Part shown: positions 16,919 through 26,420 of the stretch, in pieces | Layout: each line of letters opens with the position of its first letter | Numbering within the stretch: the stretch's first letter is position 1 | Assembly (NCBI RefSeq): GCF_009811795.1 | Contig: NZ_BLJE01000002.1 | Span: 62,001-126,000 of the forward strand | DNA length: 64,000 nt | Origin: Litoreibacter roseus | Lineage (GTDB): Bacteria; Pseudomonadota; Alphaproteobacteria; Rhodobacterales; Rhodobacteraceae | Direction of reading: 5' to 3' | Translations under genes and position numbers: made by a program | Notes under the pieces: generated by a model | Database searches by the model: none | What the model was told of the DNA's origin: nothing | The model's input: only the letters and a program-made list of their open reading frames with translations

Positions 16919-18450
16919 AGTACGCTCACCAGAAGAGCGATCACACCGGAAACGCCAAGTCCAGCCGCGAAATAAGCAATCGGAGCGAGCGAAGAGGTGC
17001 GCGACTTGGCCGCCTTCTGGTTTTGACGCGACTTTGCGGATAGCGTATCTTCGACGAGTTTTGGCAGCTGAGGACCGAACCGCCCCAAGACTTGCGCCGT
17101 CGCAACCAGATCCCTCACAAGCGCACGCGGACCTACATTCTGCTTAATGTAATCCTCAACCACCGGCCGCGCGACTTTCCAGATATTGATCTGCGGATAC
17201 ATCGTCCGGGCGACGCCCTCTACCACCACCATTGTCCGCTGCAAAAGGATCAACTCGGTGCGTGTTTCCATGCCAAACCGCTCTGTCACCTCGAAGAGGT
17301 AACTGAGCAGGCGGCCCATCGAAATCTGCGTCGCATCCATACCAAATATCGGCTCTCCGACAGCTCTGAGAGCTTGGGCAAATTCGTCAATGTCCCGATC
17401 CGCCGGAACGTAGCCAGCTTCAAAATGCACCTCTGCCACGCGACGGTAATCCTTGCGGATGAACCCAAACAGAATTTCTGCATACACACGGCGCGTATAT
17501 TCATCGATCCGACCCATGATCCCGAAATCATAGGCAATGATGTCGCCCGCTGCGCTAACCTTCAGATTGCCTTGGTGCATATCCGCGTGAAAATACCCAT
17601 CATTAAGCGCTTGCCGCAAAAATAGCTGTAGCACGCGCTCCCCGATAGCCTTTCGATCGTGTCCAGCGGCATCAATCGCCTCGACGTCGCCAAACGGAAT
17701 ACCCTCGGCCCATTCCATCGTCATTACGCGCTGCTCCGAGAAGAAGAAATGCGCGCGAGGCACAACAAAGCCCGCATCATCGGTTGTTTTCGCAGCGTAT
17801 TCCCCGGCAGCTGCGGCCTCTAACCTCAGATCCAGCTCACCTTTGACCACACCGTCGAAGTGCTTGATCACGTCCGTTGGACGCAAGCGGCGTGAAGATG
17901 GGGAAAAAAGCTCGACCAGCAATGCGGCAAAGTAAAATGCGTCGACATCCGTGCGAAACGCCCGCTCGATACCCGGCCGCAGAACCTTCACGGCGACCTC
18001 TTCCCCTGTCTTTATGAGACGCGCGCGATGGACCTGCGCGATGGAGGCCGCGGCAACTGGCTCCGAGAATTCGGAGAAGATCGAGTCAGCGGGCGCGCCA
18101 AGCTCGTCCTCGACAGTTTGCTTGGCTATTTCCTTTGAAAACGGCGGCAGCTTGTCCTGAAGTACGCGCAGTTGGATCGCCAATTCGTCACCGACGACAT
18201 CAGGGCGGGTCGACAGGACTTGGCCAAACTTGATGTAGGCGGGTCCCAGTGCAGTTAGGGCACGGGTCGCAGGTGGCATTTCGGGGTCGCCCCGAAGCCC
18301 AAGCCAGGCGAATGGCTTTGCCAATATCTTCGCCACAACGCGTAGCGCAGGCGGCGTGCTGAATGCATCAAGGACGAGGTCCATGGCACCCGTGCGTTCA
18401 AACGTGGCGCCGGTTCGTATGAGGCGCCAGATATTGTGAGGTCCGCGCAT
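16915..18450 (-). CDS. ubiB: Ubiquinone biosynthesis ABC1-family protein UbiB
   Basis: A 511-residue atypical kinase-like protein (ABC1/ADCK). The motif K-F-G-Q-V-L-S-T-R-P-D near residue 80 is the KxGQ signature. The later A-D-M-H-Q-G-N-L and Y-D-F-G-I-M-G correspond to catalytic and metal-binding loops. Two C-terminal hydrophobic segments anchor it to the membrane. UbiB supports ubiquinone ring modification, probably through ATP hydrolysis on the membrane. The ATG at 18450 sits one base after the ubiE stop; the longer frame from 18483 would overlap it. Confidence 0.93.
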   Translation of the reverse strand: MRGPHNIWRLIRTGATFERTGAMDLVLDAFSTPPALRVVAKILAKPFAWLGLRGDPEMPPATRALTALGPAYIKFGQVLSTRPDVVGDELAIQLRVLQDKLPPFSKEIAKQTVEDELGAPADSIFSEFSEPVAAASIAQVHRARLIKTGEEVAVKVLRPGIERAFRTDVDAFYFAALLVELFSPSSRRLRPTDVIKHFDGVVKGELDLRLEAAAAGEYAAKTTDDAGFVVPRAHFFFSEQRVMTMEWAEGIPFGDVEAIDAAGHDRKAIGERVLQLFLRQALNDGYFHADMHQGNLKVSAAGDIIAYDFGIMGRIDEYTRRVYAEILFGFIRKDYRRVAEVHFEAGYVPADRDIDEFAQALRAVGEPIFGMDATQISMGRLLSYLFEVTERFGMETRTELILLQRTMVVVEGVARTMYPQINIWKVARPVVEDYIKQNVGPRALVRDLVATAQVLGRFGPQLPKLVEDTLSAKSRQNQKAAKSRTSSLAPIAYFAAGLGVSGVIALLVSVL

Positions 18451-18451
18451 T

Positions 18452-19204
18452 TCAGATTTTCCAGCCGGAATGCAAAGCGGCAACGCCGAAGGTCATGTTG
18501 CGGTAGCTCACATTTTCAAACCCGGCAGCGCGGATAAGTGCGGCAAACGCCTCTTGATCCGGAAACTTACGGATTGATTCCACAAGATACTGATAGCTAT
18601 CCCGGTCGCCTGCGATCAGCTGACCCAAACGCGGGATCACGTTGAAGGAGTACAAATCATAGGCCTGCTGCATCAGGGGGTTCGGCAATTGCGAAAACTC
18701 CAGAACCATAAGACGCCCGCCCGGCTTAAGAACACGGTAGGCCTCGGACAACGCGTCCTCGATCCGAGTGACATTCCGAATGCCGAAGCTGATCGTGTAA
18801 ACATCGAACGCGCTGTCTTCAAAGGGCAGCGCCATTGCATCGCCTACGATCCAGTCAAGCTGATCCGCTCTTTGTGATGCCTCGGCTCGTTTGCGCCCCT
18901 CCACCAGCATCGACTCGGTCATATCAAGCACGACTGCTTCAGCCTCCTTGGCGCGCTTTAAGAAACGGAATGCAATGTCACCAGTGCCGCCCGCGACATC
19001 AAGCAGCCGTTGCCCAGCACGGGGCGCAAGCCAGTCCATCATGGCGTCCTTCCACAAACGGTGGACTCCGCCAGACATTGCGTCGTTCATAATATCGTAC
19101 TTAGACGCAACATTGGAAAATACGCCGTGCACCAGCCCGGCCTTTTCGTCTTCACGCACGTCGCGATACCCGAAATGAGTGGTGTTGTTGTCGGAATCGC
19201 TCAT
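18452..19204 (-). CDS. ubiE: Ubiquinone/menaquinone C-methyltransferase UbiE
   Basis: A 250-residue SAM-dependent methyltransferase. The SAM motif [12 protein letters not shown] is near residue 70. The family motifs [13 protein letters not shown] (about residue 38) and R-V-L-K-P-G-G-R-L are both present. It methylates the ring carbon of demethoxy-ubiquinol. The ATG at 19204 (M-S-D-S-D-N-N) matches the family start. Divergent from mutM across 116 bp; first gene of the ubiE-ubiB pair. Confidence 0.95.
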   Translation of the reverse strand: MSDSDNNTTHFGYRDVREDEKAGLVHGVFSNVASKYDIMNDAMSGGVHRLWKDAMMDWLAPRAGQRLLDVAGGTGDIAFRFLKRAKEAEAVVLDMTESMLVEGRKRAEASQRADQLDWIVGDAMALPFEDSAFDVYTISFGIRNVTRIEDALSEAYRVLKPGGRLMVLEFSQLPNPLMQQAYDLYSFNVIPRLGQLIAGDRDSYQYLVESIRKFPDQEAFAALIRAAGFENVSYRNMTFGVAALHSGWKI

Positions 19205-19320
19205 TTTCGGCGCCCTCGCTGTGACCATCACCCGCTCGATATAGAGCTTTGCGGTGGGACACAAAATGTGATTGCGTCGCACTGTCATTGACACACCACT
19301 TGTCCGGAGAGGCCGAGACC

Positions 19321-20172
19321 ATGCCCGAATTGCCAGAAGTGGAAACCGTCATGCGCGGATTGGCACCCGTGATGGAAGGCCAGCAAATCACCAAGGCAGA
19401 GGTTCGCCGTGCTGATCTGCGCTGGCCCTTTCCAGAAAATATGGCGGCTCGGCTTCAGGGACAGACCGTCCTGCGCTTGCGAAGGCGATCCAAGTATATC
19501 CTGGCCGATCTATCATCGGGGGAAACCCTGATCATCCATCTAGGGATGTCCGGCCGGATGTTGATCGAGGGAAGAGGTACGGCCAATTTCCATTCGGACC
19601 ATACGCCGGCGGGAAAGCATGATCATGTCATTTTGCAAACGTCGGCGCCTGCTTGTATCACTTTCAACGATGCCAGACGGTTTGGCGCAATGGATTTGGC
19701 GCCGACGGAAGGCCTAAACGGCCACTGGCTGATTGAGAAATTGGGGCCTGAGCCGCTCGGCAACCGCTTCGACAGCGCCTATCTTGCCGACGCGCTTAAG
19801 GCCCGCAACACTCCGATAAAGGCCGCCCTTCTGGATCAGCGCGTCGTGGCTGGGCTTGGAAACATCTATGTCTGCGAAGTCTTGCATCGAACAGGAATTT
19901 CGCCGCGCAGAAAGGCCAAGAACATATCACGGCACAAGATCGAAACCCTTCTACCTGCGATACGTGATGTATTGTCCGAGGCCATCGAGGCGGGCGGATC
20001 CTCCCTGCGCGACTACAGGCAGGCCGACGGTGAGCTTGGCTACTTCCAGCATAAATTCGCGGTCTATGATCGCGCAGACAAACCCTGCCCCAAACCTGAA
20101 TGTGGCGGTACGATCAAGCGTATCGTTCAGTCTGGACGGTCCAGTTTTTACTGCGCAACTTGTCAAAGATAA
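19321..20172 (+). CDS. mutM: Formamidopyrimidine-DNA glycosylase
   Basis: A 283-residue base-excision repair enzyme that removes 8-oxoguanine and formamidopyrimidines. The start M-P-E-L-P-E-V-E-T gives the catalytic Pro2 and Glu3 once Met is removed, which fixes the start at 19321. The C-terminus holds a four-cysteine zinc finger (C-P-K-P-E-C...C-A-T-C). The central H2TH region contains [16 protein letters not shown] lies about 9 nt upstream. Confidence 0.97.
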   Translation: MPELPEVETVMRGLAPVMEGQQITKAEVRRADLRWPFPENMAARLQGQTVLRLRRRSKYILADLSSGETLIIHLGMSGRMLIEGRGTANFHSDHTPAGKHDHVILQTSAPACITFNDARRFGAMDLAPTEGLNGHWLIEKLGPEPLGNRFDSAYLADALKARNTPIKAALLDQRVVAGLGNIYVCEVLHRTGISPRRKAKNISRHKIETLLPAIRDVLSEAIEAGGSSLRDYRQADGELGYFQHKFAVYDRADKPCPKPECGGTIKRIVQSGRSSFYCATCQR

Positions 20173-20232
20173 GTTGATACCGCCCATCAGGGTGCTAAGC
20201 CTTGCTACTTGAAACCACTGACAGGTGACCTC

Positions 20233-21009
20233 ATGGCGTTCAAAACCATCATCGTTGAGCAAGAAGAACATGTAACGCTCATTCAGCTCAATCGGCCAGA
20301 CGCGCTCAACGCACTGAATGCCGAGATGCTGGAAGAAATCTCCACCGCGCTGTCAGAGGCCGAACAGAATGAAAAGGTCCGCTGCGTTGTCTTGACCGGA
20401 TCTGAAAAGGCATTTGCAGCCGGAGCAGATATCACTGAGATGGCGAAGAAGTCTTTCGTCGATGTGTTCAGCACAAATCTTTTCGCCGAATTCTCCGACA
20501 ACATGCTCAAGTTCCGAAAGCCGATCATCGCCGCTGTCTCGGGATACGCTTTGGGCGGTGGATGTGAGCTGGCCATGATGTGCGATTTCATCATTGCTTC
20601 CGACACTGCAAAATTCGGACAGCCAGAAATCAATCTCGGCGTGATGGCCGGTCTTGGTGGATCCCAACGTCTGACCCGGTTTGTCGGTAAGTCGAAATCC
20701 ATGGACATGCATCTGACGGGCCGGTTCATGAACGCAGAAGAAGCGGATCGGTCCGGCCTCGTGAGCCGGATTGTACCCGCCAAAAAACTGAAGTCTGATG
20801 CGATGGCCACAGCCGCAAAAATCGCTGAGAAGTCGGCGATCGCGACGATGGCTGTGAAAGAGTCGGTAAACCGCAGCTACGAAACAACGTTAAACGAAGG
20901 TTTGCTGTTTGAGCGACGTCTATTTCACTCTCTTTTTGCGACCCACGATCAGACCGAGGGCATGGATGCATTTATCGAGAAGCGCGAACCTCAATTTCGC
21001 GACAAGTAA
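20233..21009 (+). CDS. Enoyl-CoA hydratase (crotonase family)
   Basis: A 258-residue soluble enzyme that hydrates trans-2-enoyl-CoA in fatty acid beta-oxidation. Crotonase signatures are A-F-A-A-G-A-D-I-T-E-M (CoA oxyanion hole) and G-Y-A-L-G-G-G-C-E-L-A. The two catalytic glutamates fall near residues 114 and 134 (G-C-E-L and Q-P-E-I). The ATG at 20233 (M-A-F-K-T-I) is preferred over the upstream in-frame ATG at 20209. Placed between mutM and rpsT, as is common in Rhodobacterales. The exact substrate cannot be told. Confidence 0.92.
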   Translation: MAFKTIIVEQEEHVTLIQLNRPDALNALNAEMLEEISTALSEAEQNEKVRCVVLTGSEKAFAAGADITEMAKKSFVDVFSTNLFAEFSDNMLKFRKPIIAAVSGYALGGGCELAMMCDFIIASDTAKFGQPEINLGVMAGLGGSQRLTRFVGKSKSMDMHLTGRFMNAEEADRSGLVSRIVPAKKLKSDAMATAAKIAEKSAIATMAVKESVNRSYETTLNEGLLFERRLFHSLFATHDQTEGMDAFIEKREPQFRDK

Positions 21010-21023
21010 GATCGAATATCCCG

Positions 21024-21051
21024 TTGACTTGCTGGCGACTCGGTCCTAGAA
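21024..21051 (+). promoter_or_regulatory. Possible rpsT promoter
   Basis: TTGACT (21024-21029), a 16-bp spacer, then CTAGAA (21046-21051), about 45 bp upstream of rpsT. The -35 matches the vegetative consensus at 5 of 6 positions, the -10 is weak. Confidence 0.35.
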
Positions 21052-21094
21052 GCGCGGTCTGAGTTTCAAACACCGTAAATCGGGGTCCTTACGC

Positions 21095-21361
21095 ATGGCA
21101 AATTCGCCTCAAGCCAAAAAACGCGCGCGCCAAAACGAGCGCCGCTTCGCTGTGAACAAAGCGCGTCGGTCGCGCATCCGGACGTTCTTGCGCAAAGTCG
21201 AAGAAGCCATCGCATCCGGTGATCAGGCTGCCGCGAAAGATGCGCTGAAAACTGCGCAACCAGAATTGATGCGCGGCGTCACAAAAGGTGTGATGCACAA
21301 GAACACCGCATCTCGGAAAATGTCGCGTCTGTCGTCGCGGGTCAAAGCACTTAGCGCTTAA
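21095..21361 (+). CDS. rpsT: 30S ribosomal protein S20
   Basis: An 88-residue basic protein with the S20 start [14 protein letters not shown] and the end [12 protein letters not shown]. It binds 16S rRNA in the small subunit. A promoter-like sequence precedes it and a strong terminator follows 28 nt after the stop, so it is probably a single-gene unit. Confidence 0.97.
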   Translation: MANSPQAKKRARQNERRFAVNKARRSRIRTFLRKVEEAIASGDQAAAKDALKTAQPELMRGVTKGVMHKNTASRKMSRLSSRVKALSA

Positions 21362-21388
21362 CCGCCACCGAAAACAGACCGTTTCTAG

Positions 21389-21414
21389 CGCGCCCCGATG
21401 GGCGCGTTTTTTTT
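21389..21414 (+). terminator. Rho-independent terminator of rpsT
   Basis: A 7-bp stem CGCGCCC/GGGCGCG with a 4-nt loop CGAT, followed by eight T residues (21407-21414). This is the clearest intrinsic terminator in the window. Confidence 0.92.
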
Positions 21415-21562
21415 ATGTTCAACCACTTACAAGACCTGCTTCACAGGGCTGTGAGATTCGATGACCGACTAAGTTTGAGTCAAGCGTGAAGATCGGTTGA
21501 TAGAGACCCACCCCAATAGCTAGGTTCTGTGAGCGATTCACTTTGTCTACGGGGGACACGGG

Positions 21563-22012
21563 ATGGGCACGGATAGCGATCCGCGCGTTTCAGAAGCTAT
21601 GCCTACTGAAGCGTGGGACCGCTTAAAGGCAGATGAAACTGCTGTGCTTGTTGATGTCAGGACAGCTTCTGAATGGAGCTTTGTGGGATGTCCTGATTTA
21701 TCTGAGCTTGGGTGTTCGATGCACTGCATCGAATGGGCCAAGTTTCCTGATATGATCCCAAATCCGCGGTTCGTGGAAGAGGTGATGGAGGCTCTGGATG
21801 GTCAAACACCATCTCAGATTTTCTTCATCTGCCGTTCCGGTGCCAGGTCCAAAAGCGCAGCTGTCGCGGTGGAAAATGCCTTAGGGGAAAAGGGCGTTCA
21901 AAGCCGGTGCGTAAATGTGGCCGAGGGTTTTGAAGGCGATTTGAACGCGAAGAAGCATCGGGGGGGCCTCAACGGATGGAAGGCCCGGGGATTGCCGTGG
22001 AAGCAATCCTGA
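21563..22012 (+). CDS. Rhodanese-like sulfurtransferase
   Basis: A 149-residue single rhodanese domain. The active-site loop C-R-S-G-A-R is at residues 90-95, with Cys90 as the likely sulfur carrier. The early V-D-V-R-T-A-S-E-W motif and the late G-G-L-N-G-W-K are typical. Substrate is unknown. The stop lies 18 nt before dnaA, so dnaA is probably transcribed with it. The 148-bp region upstream (21415-21562) shows no DnaA-box cluster. Confidence 0.85.
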   Translation: MGTDSDPRVSEAMPTEAWDRLKADETAVLVDVRTASEWSFVGCPDLSELGCSMHCIEWAKFPDMIPNPRFVEEVMEALDGQTPSQIFFICRSGARSKSAAVAVENALGEKGVQSRCVNVAEGFEGDLNAKKHRGGLNGWKARGLPWKQS

Positions 22013-22030
22013 ACATTGAACGGGTGGAAG

Positions 22031-23401
22031 ATGACGGAAGAAACTTGGGGACGCGCGCGTGCTGCATTGCGAAGCTCTATTGGAAAGAACAATTTTACGA
22101 CTTGGATAGAGCCCCTGGAATTTGTGTCTTACGACGATGGTGTCGCGGAGTTTCATGTAAAAACCCTTTTTCAGGGTGACTGGGTCAAGCGCAATTTCGG
22201 CGACCAGATCAAACAAGAAATTTGCAACCAAGGGGCCGAAGTCACACGGCTCAACTTCTCGTTGGCAAAGGACGCGATGCCGAGACCACAGGTGTCGAAA
22301 CCTGCGAAGAAGGTGGAAACTGCGGAAATCAAAAGGTTCTCTCCCGACACGAAGGATGAGCTTCCCGGTGCACCGCTGGATCGTCGCTTCACGTTTGATC
22401 GGTTTGTCGTAGGCAAACCAAATGAACTGGCTCATGCTGCTGCACGCCGTGTCGCGGAAGGCGGCCCAGTCTCGTTCAATCCGCTTTTTCTCTATGGGGG
22501 CGTGGGGCTTGGTAAAACGCATTTGATGCATGCAATTGCATGGGAGCTCAGTGAGCGGTCCCCGGAATTGCGTGTGCTTTACCTGAGCGCTGAACAATTC
22601 ATGTATCGCTTCATTCAGGCGCTGCGTGACCGACAGATGATCGACTTCAAACAGTTGTTTCGCTCGGTCGATGTTCTGATGGTGGATGACGTCCAGTTTA
22701 TTTCGGGCAAGGACAGCACGCAGGATGAGTTCTTCCATACGTTCAACGCGCTGGTTGATCAGGGAAAGCAAATCATCATTTCTGCAGATCGGGCACCCGG
22801 CGAGATTGATGGTTTGGAGGAGCGGATCAAATCGCGTTTGCAGTGGGGTCTGGTCGTCGACCTACATCCGACAGACTACGAATTGCGCCTCGGCATCCTT
22901 CACCAGAAGGTGGAGCAATACCGCGAGCATTATCCTAACCTTGAGATTTCCAATCAGGTTCTGGAGTTCCTCGCCCATCGCATCTCCAGCAATGTCCGCG
23001 TCTTGGAAGGCGCGCTGAACAGGCTTGCCGCCTTGGCTGCGTTGATCGGGCGCGAAATCACGCTTGAGATGGTCCATGACAGTCTGGCCGATATCCTTCG
23101 TGCGTCGGATAAGAAGGTCACCGTCGATGAAATTATGCGGAAGACCTGTGATTACTACAATGTCCGGATGTCAGATCTGATTTCACCAAAGCGCAGCCGG
23201 AACATCGCCCGTCCACGCCAGATGGCAATGTACCTGGCCAAGCACCTCACACAGCGCTCTTACCCCGAAATTGGCAAGCGGTTCGGGAACCGCGACCATA
23301 CGACAGTCATTCATGCTGTTCGGAAAATCGAAGAACTGAAAGCGCAAGACAGCCAGGTTGCTGAGGACGCCGAGCTTTTGCGGCGGATGCTGGAAGCTTG
23401 A
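22031..23401 (+). CDS. dnaA: Chromosomal replication initiator DnaA
   Basis: A 456-residue DnaA with all four domains: N-terminal DnaB-interaction domain (1-70), a short linker, the AAA+ ATPase with G-G-V-G-L-G-K-T-H and D-D-V-Q-F, and the C-terminal helix-turn-helix with F-G-N-R-D-H-T-T-V-I-H-A. It binds TTATNCACA boxes and melts oriC. The ATG at 22031 fits the family N-terminus; a TTG in frame at 22016 is less likely. Confidence 0.97.
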   Translation: MTEETWGRARAALRSSIGKNNFTTWIEPLEFVSYDDGVAEFHVKTLFQGDWVKRNFGDQIKQEICNQGAEVTRLNFSLAKDAMPRPQVSKPAKKVETAEIKRFSPDTKDELPGAPLDRRFTFDRFVVGKPNELAHAAARRVAEGGPVSFNPLFLYGGVGLGKTHLMHAIAWELSERSPELRVLYLSAEQFMYRFIQALRDRQMIDFKQLFRSVDVLMVDDVQFISGKDSTQDEFFHTFNALVDQGKQIIISADRAPGEIDGLEERIKSRLQWGLVVDLHPTDYELRLGILHQKVEQYREHYPNLEISNQVLEFLAHRISSNVRVLEGALNRLAALAALIGREITLEMVHDSLADILRASDKKVTVDEIMRKTCDYYNVRMSDLISPKRSRNIARPRQMAMYLAKHLTQRSYPEIGKRFGNRDHTTVIHAVRKIEELKAQDSQVAEDAELLRRMLEA

Positions 23402-23457
23402 GGTCTTGACGCCCCCGTCCGAACAACGGACATTCACCAATATATGATTGCATTGCC

Positions 23458-23483
23458 GGGCGGAGAGGGTAACTTCTCCGCCC
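23458..23483 (+). promoter_or_regulatory. Hairpin between dnaA and dnaN
   Basis: GGGCGGAG and CTCCGCCC form a perfect 8-bp stem with a 10-nt loop. It ends 24 nt before the dnaN ATG and has no T-tract after it, so it is more likely an mRNA leader structure than a terminator. It could reduce read-through or set dnaN expression relative to dnaA. Confidence 0.5.
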
Positions 23484-23507
23484 CGGGTGTCTCAGAGGGA
23501 TTGGATC

Positions 23508-24626
23508 ATGAAAATCAGTGTCGAACGCGGCGTTCTGCTCAAGGCCGTCGGTCAGGCCCAATCGGTTGTCGAGCGGCGAAACACGATACCAATTCTCGCG
23601 AACGTGCTGATCGAAGCAGAAGGCGATACCGTCAGCTTTCGCGCGACTGATCTGGACATTGAAGTCGTAGACAAGGCGGCAGCTCAGGTCGAGCGCCCTG
23701 GTGCGACGACCGTTTCAGCAACAACGCTTCATGAGATTGTTCGGAAACTTCCTGATGGCGCCCTTGTAACGCTCGCCGATGACGGTACCGCAGGTCGCCT
23801 GACGGTCGAGGCAGGCCGATCAAACTTTTCGCTGGCCACGCTACCGAAAGAAGACTTTCCAGTCATGGCGTCGTCAGAGTACGAGTCGAACTTCACAGCC
23901 GCCGCGCCAGTTTTACGTCGGCTGTTCGACAAATCGAAGTTCGCCATCTCGACCGAGGAAACCCGCTACTATCTGAACGGTGTTTATATGCATGTTGCGG
24001 AAAGCGAAGGTGCCACGGTTCTGCGTTGCGTTGCAACAGACGGCCATAGACTGGCCCGGATTGATGCGGATCTTCCACAGAATGCCGAAAACCTGCCAGG
24101 GGTAATCGTGCCCCGAAAAGCCGTCGCCGAATTGCGCAAACTGCTCGACGACGATGAGATGCAAATCGCAGTGTCCGTTTCAGAAACAAAAGTGCGCTTT
24201 GCCACGCCAGAAATCACGCTGACCTCCAAGGTCATCGACGGCACATTTCCAGATTACACTCGGGTCATTCCACAGGGAAACAGCCGCAAGCTGGAGGTTG
24301 ACGCCTCCGAGTTTGCAAAGGCCGTTGATCGGGTCGCTACAGTTTCGTCTGAACGCTCACGAGCCGTCAAACTTGCGCTTGATGAAGATCGGCTTGTGCT
24401 TTCAGTCAATGCGCCGGACAGCGGCGCGGCTGAGGAAGAGCTCGCGGTCGCCTATAGCGACGAGCGGCTCGAAATTGGCTTCAACGCGAAATACCTCCTT
24501 GAGATTGCAGGCCAAGTTGATCGTGAGAACGCGGTTTTCATGTTCAACTCGGCACAGGATCCGACGCTGATGCGCGAAGGCAATGATCAGTCAGCTGTCT
24601 ACGTTGTGATGCCGATGCGTGTCTGA
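23508..24626 (+). CDS. dnaN: DNA polymerase III beta sliding clamp
   Basis: A 372-residue clamp with three repeated domains and the typical beginning M-K-I-S-V-E-R-G-V-L-L-K. The ending Y-V-V-M-P-M-R-V is the conserved clamp C-terminus. It forms the dimeric ring that tethers polymerase to DNA. The ATG at 23508 is chosen; the frame extends upstream to 23448 but without family similarity. The stop lies 8 nt before recF. Confidence 0.97.
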   Translation: MKISVERGVLLKAVGQAQSVVERRNTIPILANVLIEAEGDTVSFRATDLDIEVVDKAAAQVERPGATTVSATTLHEIVRKLPDGALVTLADDGTAGRLTVEAGRSNFSLATLPKEDFPVMASSEYESNFTAAAPVLRRLFDKSKFAISTEETRYYLNGVYMHVAESEGATVLRCVATDGHRLARIDADLPQNAENLPGVIVPRKAVAELRKLLDDDEMQIAVSVSETKVRFATPEITLTSKVIDGTFPDYTRVIPQGNSRKLEVDASEFAKAVDRVATVSSERSRAVKLALDEDRLVLSVNAPDSGAAEEELAVAYSDERLEIGFNAKYLLEIAGQVDRENAVFMFNSAQDPTLMREGNDQSAVYVVMPMRV

Positions 24627-24633
24627 CACCGCC

Positions 24634-25743
24634 ATGTCGCAGCTATGGTTGTCAAACCTGACGCTGTCGCATTTCAGATCCCACCGACGCGCAGAGCTTG
24701 AACTGGATGGCCGGCCACTTGCGATTTTCGGACCAAACGGGGCAGGCAAAACCAATATACTTGAAGCCGTTTCGTTATTGTCTCCGGGCCGAGGTCTGCG
24801 ACGCGCGAAGGCTGATGAAATCGCGCGGAAACCCGAGGCGATTGGATGGAAGATCAGCGGCATACTGCAGACATCCGGCCAGACCTATGAAGTTGAAACC
24901 AAGGCTGAGGCGGGCGGCAACAGAACCGTCACCATAGATGGCAAATCTAGTCCGCAATCCGCTTTGGGGCGGGTCAGCCGCATGGTCTGGCTCATACCGG
25001 CAATGGACCGTCTGTGGTTGGAAGGGGCGGAAGGGCGCAGACGGTTTCTGGATCGCCTGACACTCAGCTTTGAACCGCGCCACGCCGATGTCTCGATGAC
25101 GTATGAGCGCGCCATGCGTGAACGCAACAGACTGTTAAAAGATATGGTGCGTGACGCTCACTGGTATTTGGCCCTTGAAAAACAGATGGCCGAAGCCGGT
25201 GCAGAGATCATTGCAAATCGAACTTACACGTTAAAGCGCCTGCAGGCGGCGCAGGACGATGCAAGCTCGGCGTTTCCCGCGGCAGATTTATCGATTGATG
25301 GCCCAGATGATACCACGCTTATCAACGACCAAGACAGCCTGCGCCAAGCACTCGAAGCGTCACGGCATATGGATTTGCGGGCAGGTCGGACACTGGTCGG
25401 ACCTCATCGCGTAGATTTGTCAGCCATATATCGAGCGAAAGATATCGAGGCAAAGCAGTGTTCGACCGGGGAGCAGAAAGCGCTTCTACTTTCATTGATC
25501 CTCGCAAACGCCCGCGCGCTGGCTGAAGACTTTGACGCGCCGCCAATCATGCTGCTGGATGAGGTCGCCGCCCATCTCGACGCGGATCGCAGGCGCGCAC
25601 TTTATGAAGAAATCTGTGGTTTGAAGGCGCAAGCTTGGATGACTGGGACAGGGCCTGAGCTTTTTGAGGATCTCGGCGACCGTGCGCATCACATCGAGGT
25701 TACAAGCGAAGATGGCATATCTACTGTAGGTCGCGGCGCATGA
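24634..25743 (+). CDS. recF: DNA replication/repair protein RecF
   Basis: A 369-residue SMC-like ATPase. The Walker A motif G-P-N-G-A-G-K-T is at about residues 33-40; the C-terminal signature S-T-G-E-Q-K-A-L-L and Walker B L-L-D-E-V-A-A-H-L-D follow. RecF loads RecA at gaps with RecO and RecR. A GTG at 24619 overlapping dnaN is an alternative start. The stop overlaps the LysE-type gene by 4 nt, an unusual partner for recF. Confidence 0.95.
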   Translation: MSQLWLSNLTLSHFRSHRRAELELDGRPLAIFGPNGAGKTNILEAVSLLSPGRGLRRAKADEIARKPEAIGWKISGILQTSGQTYEVETKAEAGGNRTVTIDGKSSPQSALGRVSRMVWLIPAMDRLWLEGAEGRRRFLDRLTLSFEPRHADVSMTYERAMRERNRLLKDMVRDAHWYLALEKQMAEAGAEIIANRTYTLKRLQAAQDDASSAFPAADLSIDGPDDTTLINDQDSLRQALEASRHMDLRAGRTLVGPHRVDLSAIYRAKDIEAKQCSTGEQKALLLSLILANARALAEDFDAPPIMLLDEVAAHLDADRRRALYEEICGLKAQAWMTGTGPELFEDLGDRAHHIEVTSEDGISTVGRGA

Positions 25744-26360
25744 CGGTAACGGCATTCGACCTCCTGCTCTACGCAGGCGCTTTGTTTATTTTATTCCTCA
25801 CACCTGGGCCGGTTTGGGTCGCCCTTCTCGCCCGTGCACTGTCGGGCGGCTTCAATGCGGCCTGGCCATTGGCGCTTGGCGTCGTGGTGGGTGACGTTAT
25901 CTGGCCGCTCGTCGCTATTCTTGGCATCACGTGGCTGGTGAGCGAGTTTGCGTGGTTCATGGATATGCTCCGGTGGGTTGCCGTCGTGATGTTTCTGGCA
26001 ATGGGCCTTGCGTTGATCCGTAAAGCTGACGGGCAACTCCGCTCGGACACTCGCCTGACGAGACCGGGGATGTGGGCGGGCTTTATCGCAGGGGTCGTGG
26101 TGATCCTTGGGAACCCCAAGGCCATTCTTTTCTATATGGGCGTCCTGCCGGGTTTCTTCGATCTGACAAAAGTCACCGCCTGGGACATTGCTGCAATCTG
26201 TTTTCTCAGTCTTTTGGTTCCACTTCTTGGCAATCTGATACTGGCGGCCTTTGTGGACCGTGCTCGAAGGTTCTTGAAATCGCCGGGTGCTGTCAGACGG
26301 CTAAACCTGATCTCGGGTACCCTGCTTATCACAGTTGGTGCACTGATTGCAGTAACTTGA
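25740..26360 (+). CDS. LysE/RhtB-type amino acid exporter
   Basis: A 206-residue membrane protein with five to six hydrophobic segments. The signature P-G-P-V-W-V-A-L near residue 20 and G-N-P-K-A-I-L-F-Y near residue 123 mark the LysE family. Likely exports amino acids such as homoserine, threonine or lysine; the substrate cannot be told. It overlaps recF by 4 nt, so it is co-transcribed with replication genes. After it comes a 113-bp spacer with repeats. Confidence 0.85.
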   Translation: MTVTAFDLLLYAGALFILFLTPGPVWVALLARALSGGFNAAWPLALGVVVGDVIWPLVAILGITWLVSEFAWFMDMLRWVAVVMFLAMGLALIRKADGQLRSDTRLTRPGMWAGFIAGVVVILGNPKAILFYMGVLPGFFDLTKVTAWDIAAICFLSLLVPLLGNLILAAFVDRARRFLKSPGAVRRLNLISGTLLITVGALIAVT

Positions 26361-26375
26361 CGTTCATTACGTTTA

Positions 26376-26402
26376 TTTCACTTGTTTCACTTATGACACT
26401 TA
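26376..26402. repeat. Three 9-bp iteron-like repeats
   Basis: TTTCACTTG, TTTCACTTA and TGACACTTA follow one another without gaps, two nearly identical and one at 6-7 of 9. They lie in an AT-rich spacer, 9 bp before a perfect DnaA box and 72 bp before the antitoxin-like gene. They may be an operator of the gene pair or initiator binding sites. Confidence 0.5.
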
Positions 26403-26411
26403 GGGTAGAAG

Positions 26412-26420
26412 TTATCCACA
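26412..26420 (+). promoter_or_regulatory. Perfect DnaA box
   Basis: TTATCCACA, an exact match to TTATNCACA and the strongest E. coli-type box, in the LysE-antitoxin spacer. One or two such 9-mers are expected by chance in 64 kb, so significance rests on the intergenic position beside iteron-like repeats in the replication gene cluster. Confidence 0.5.

Noticed and set aside
21415-21562. Classical oriC between rpsT and dnaA
   Set aside because: Only 148 bp before the rhodanese gene, with no match to TTATNCACA and no strong AT-rich tract.
21881-22771. Open frame of 296 codons on the minus strand
   Set aside because: It is antisense to dnaA and the rhodanese gene, with no recognisable domain.
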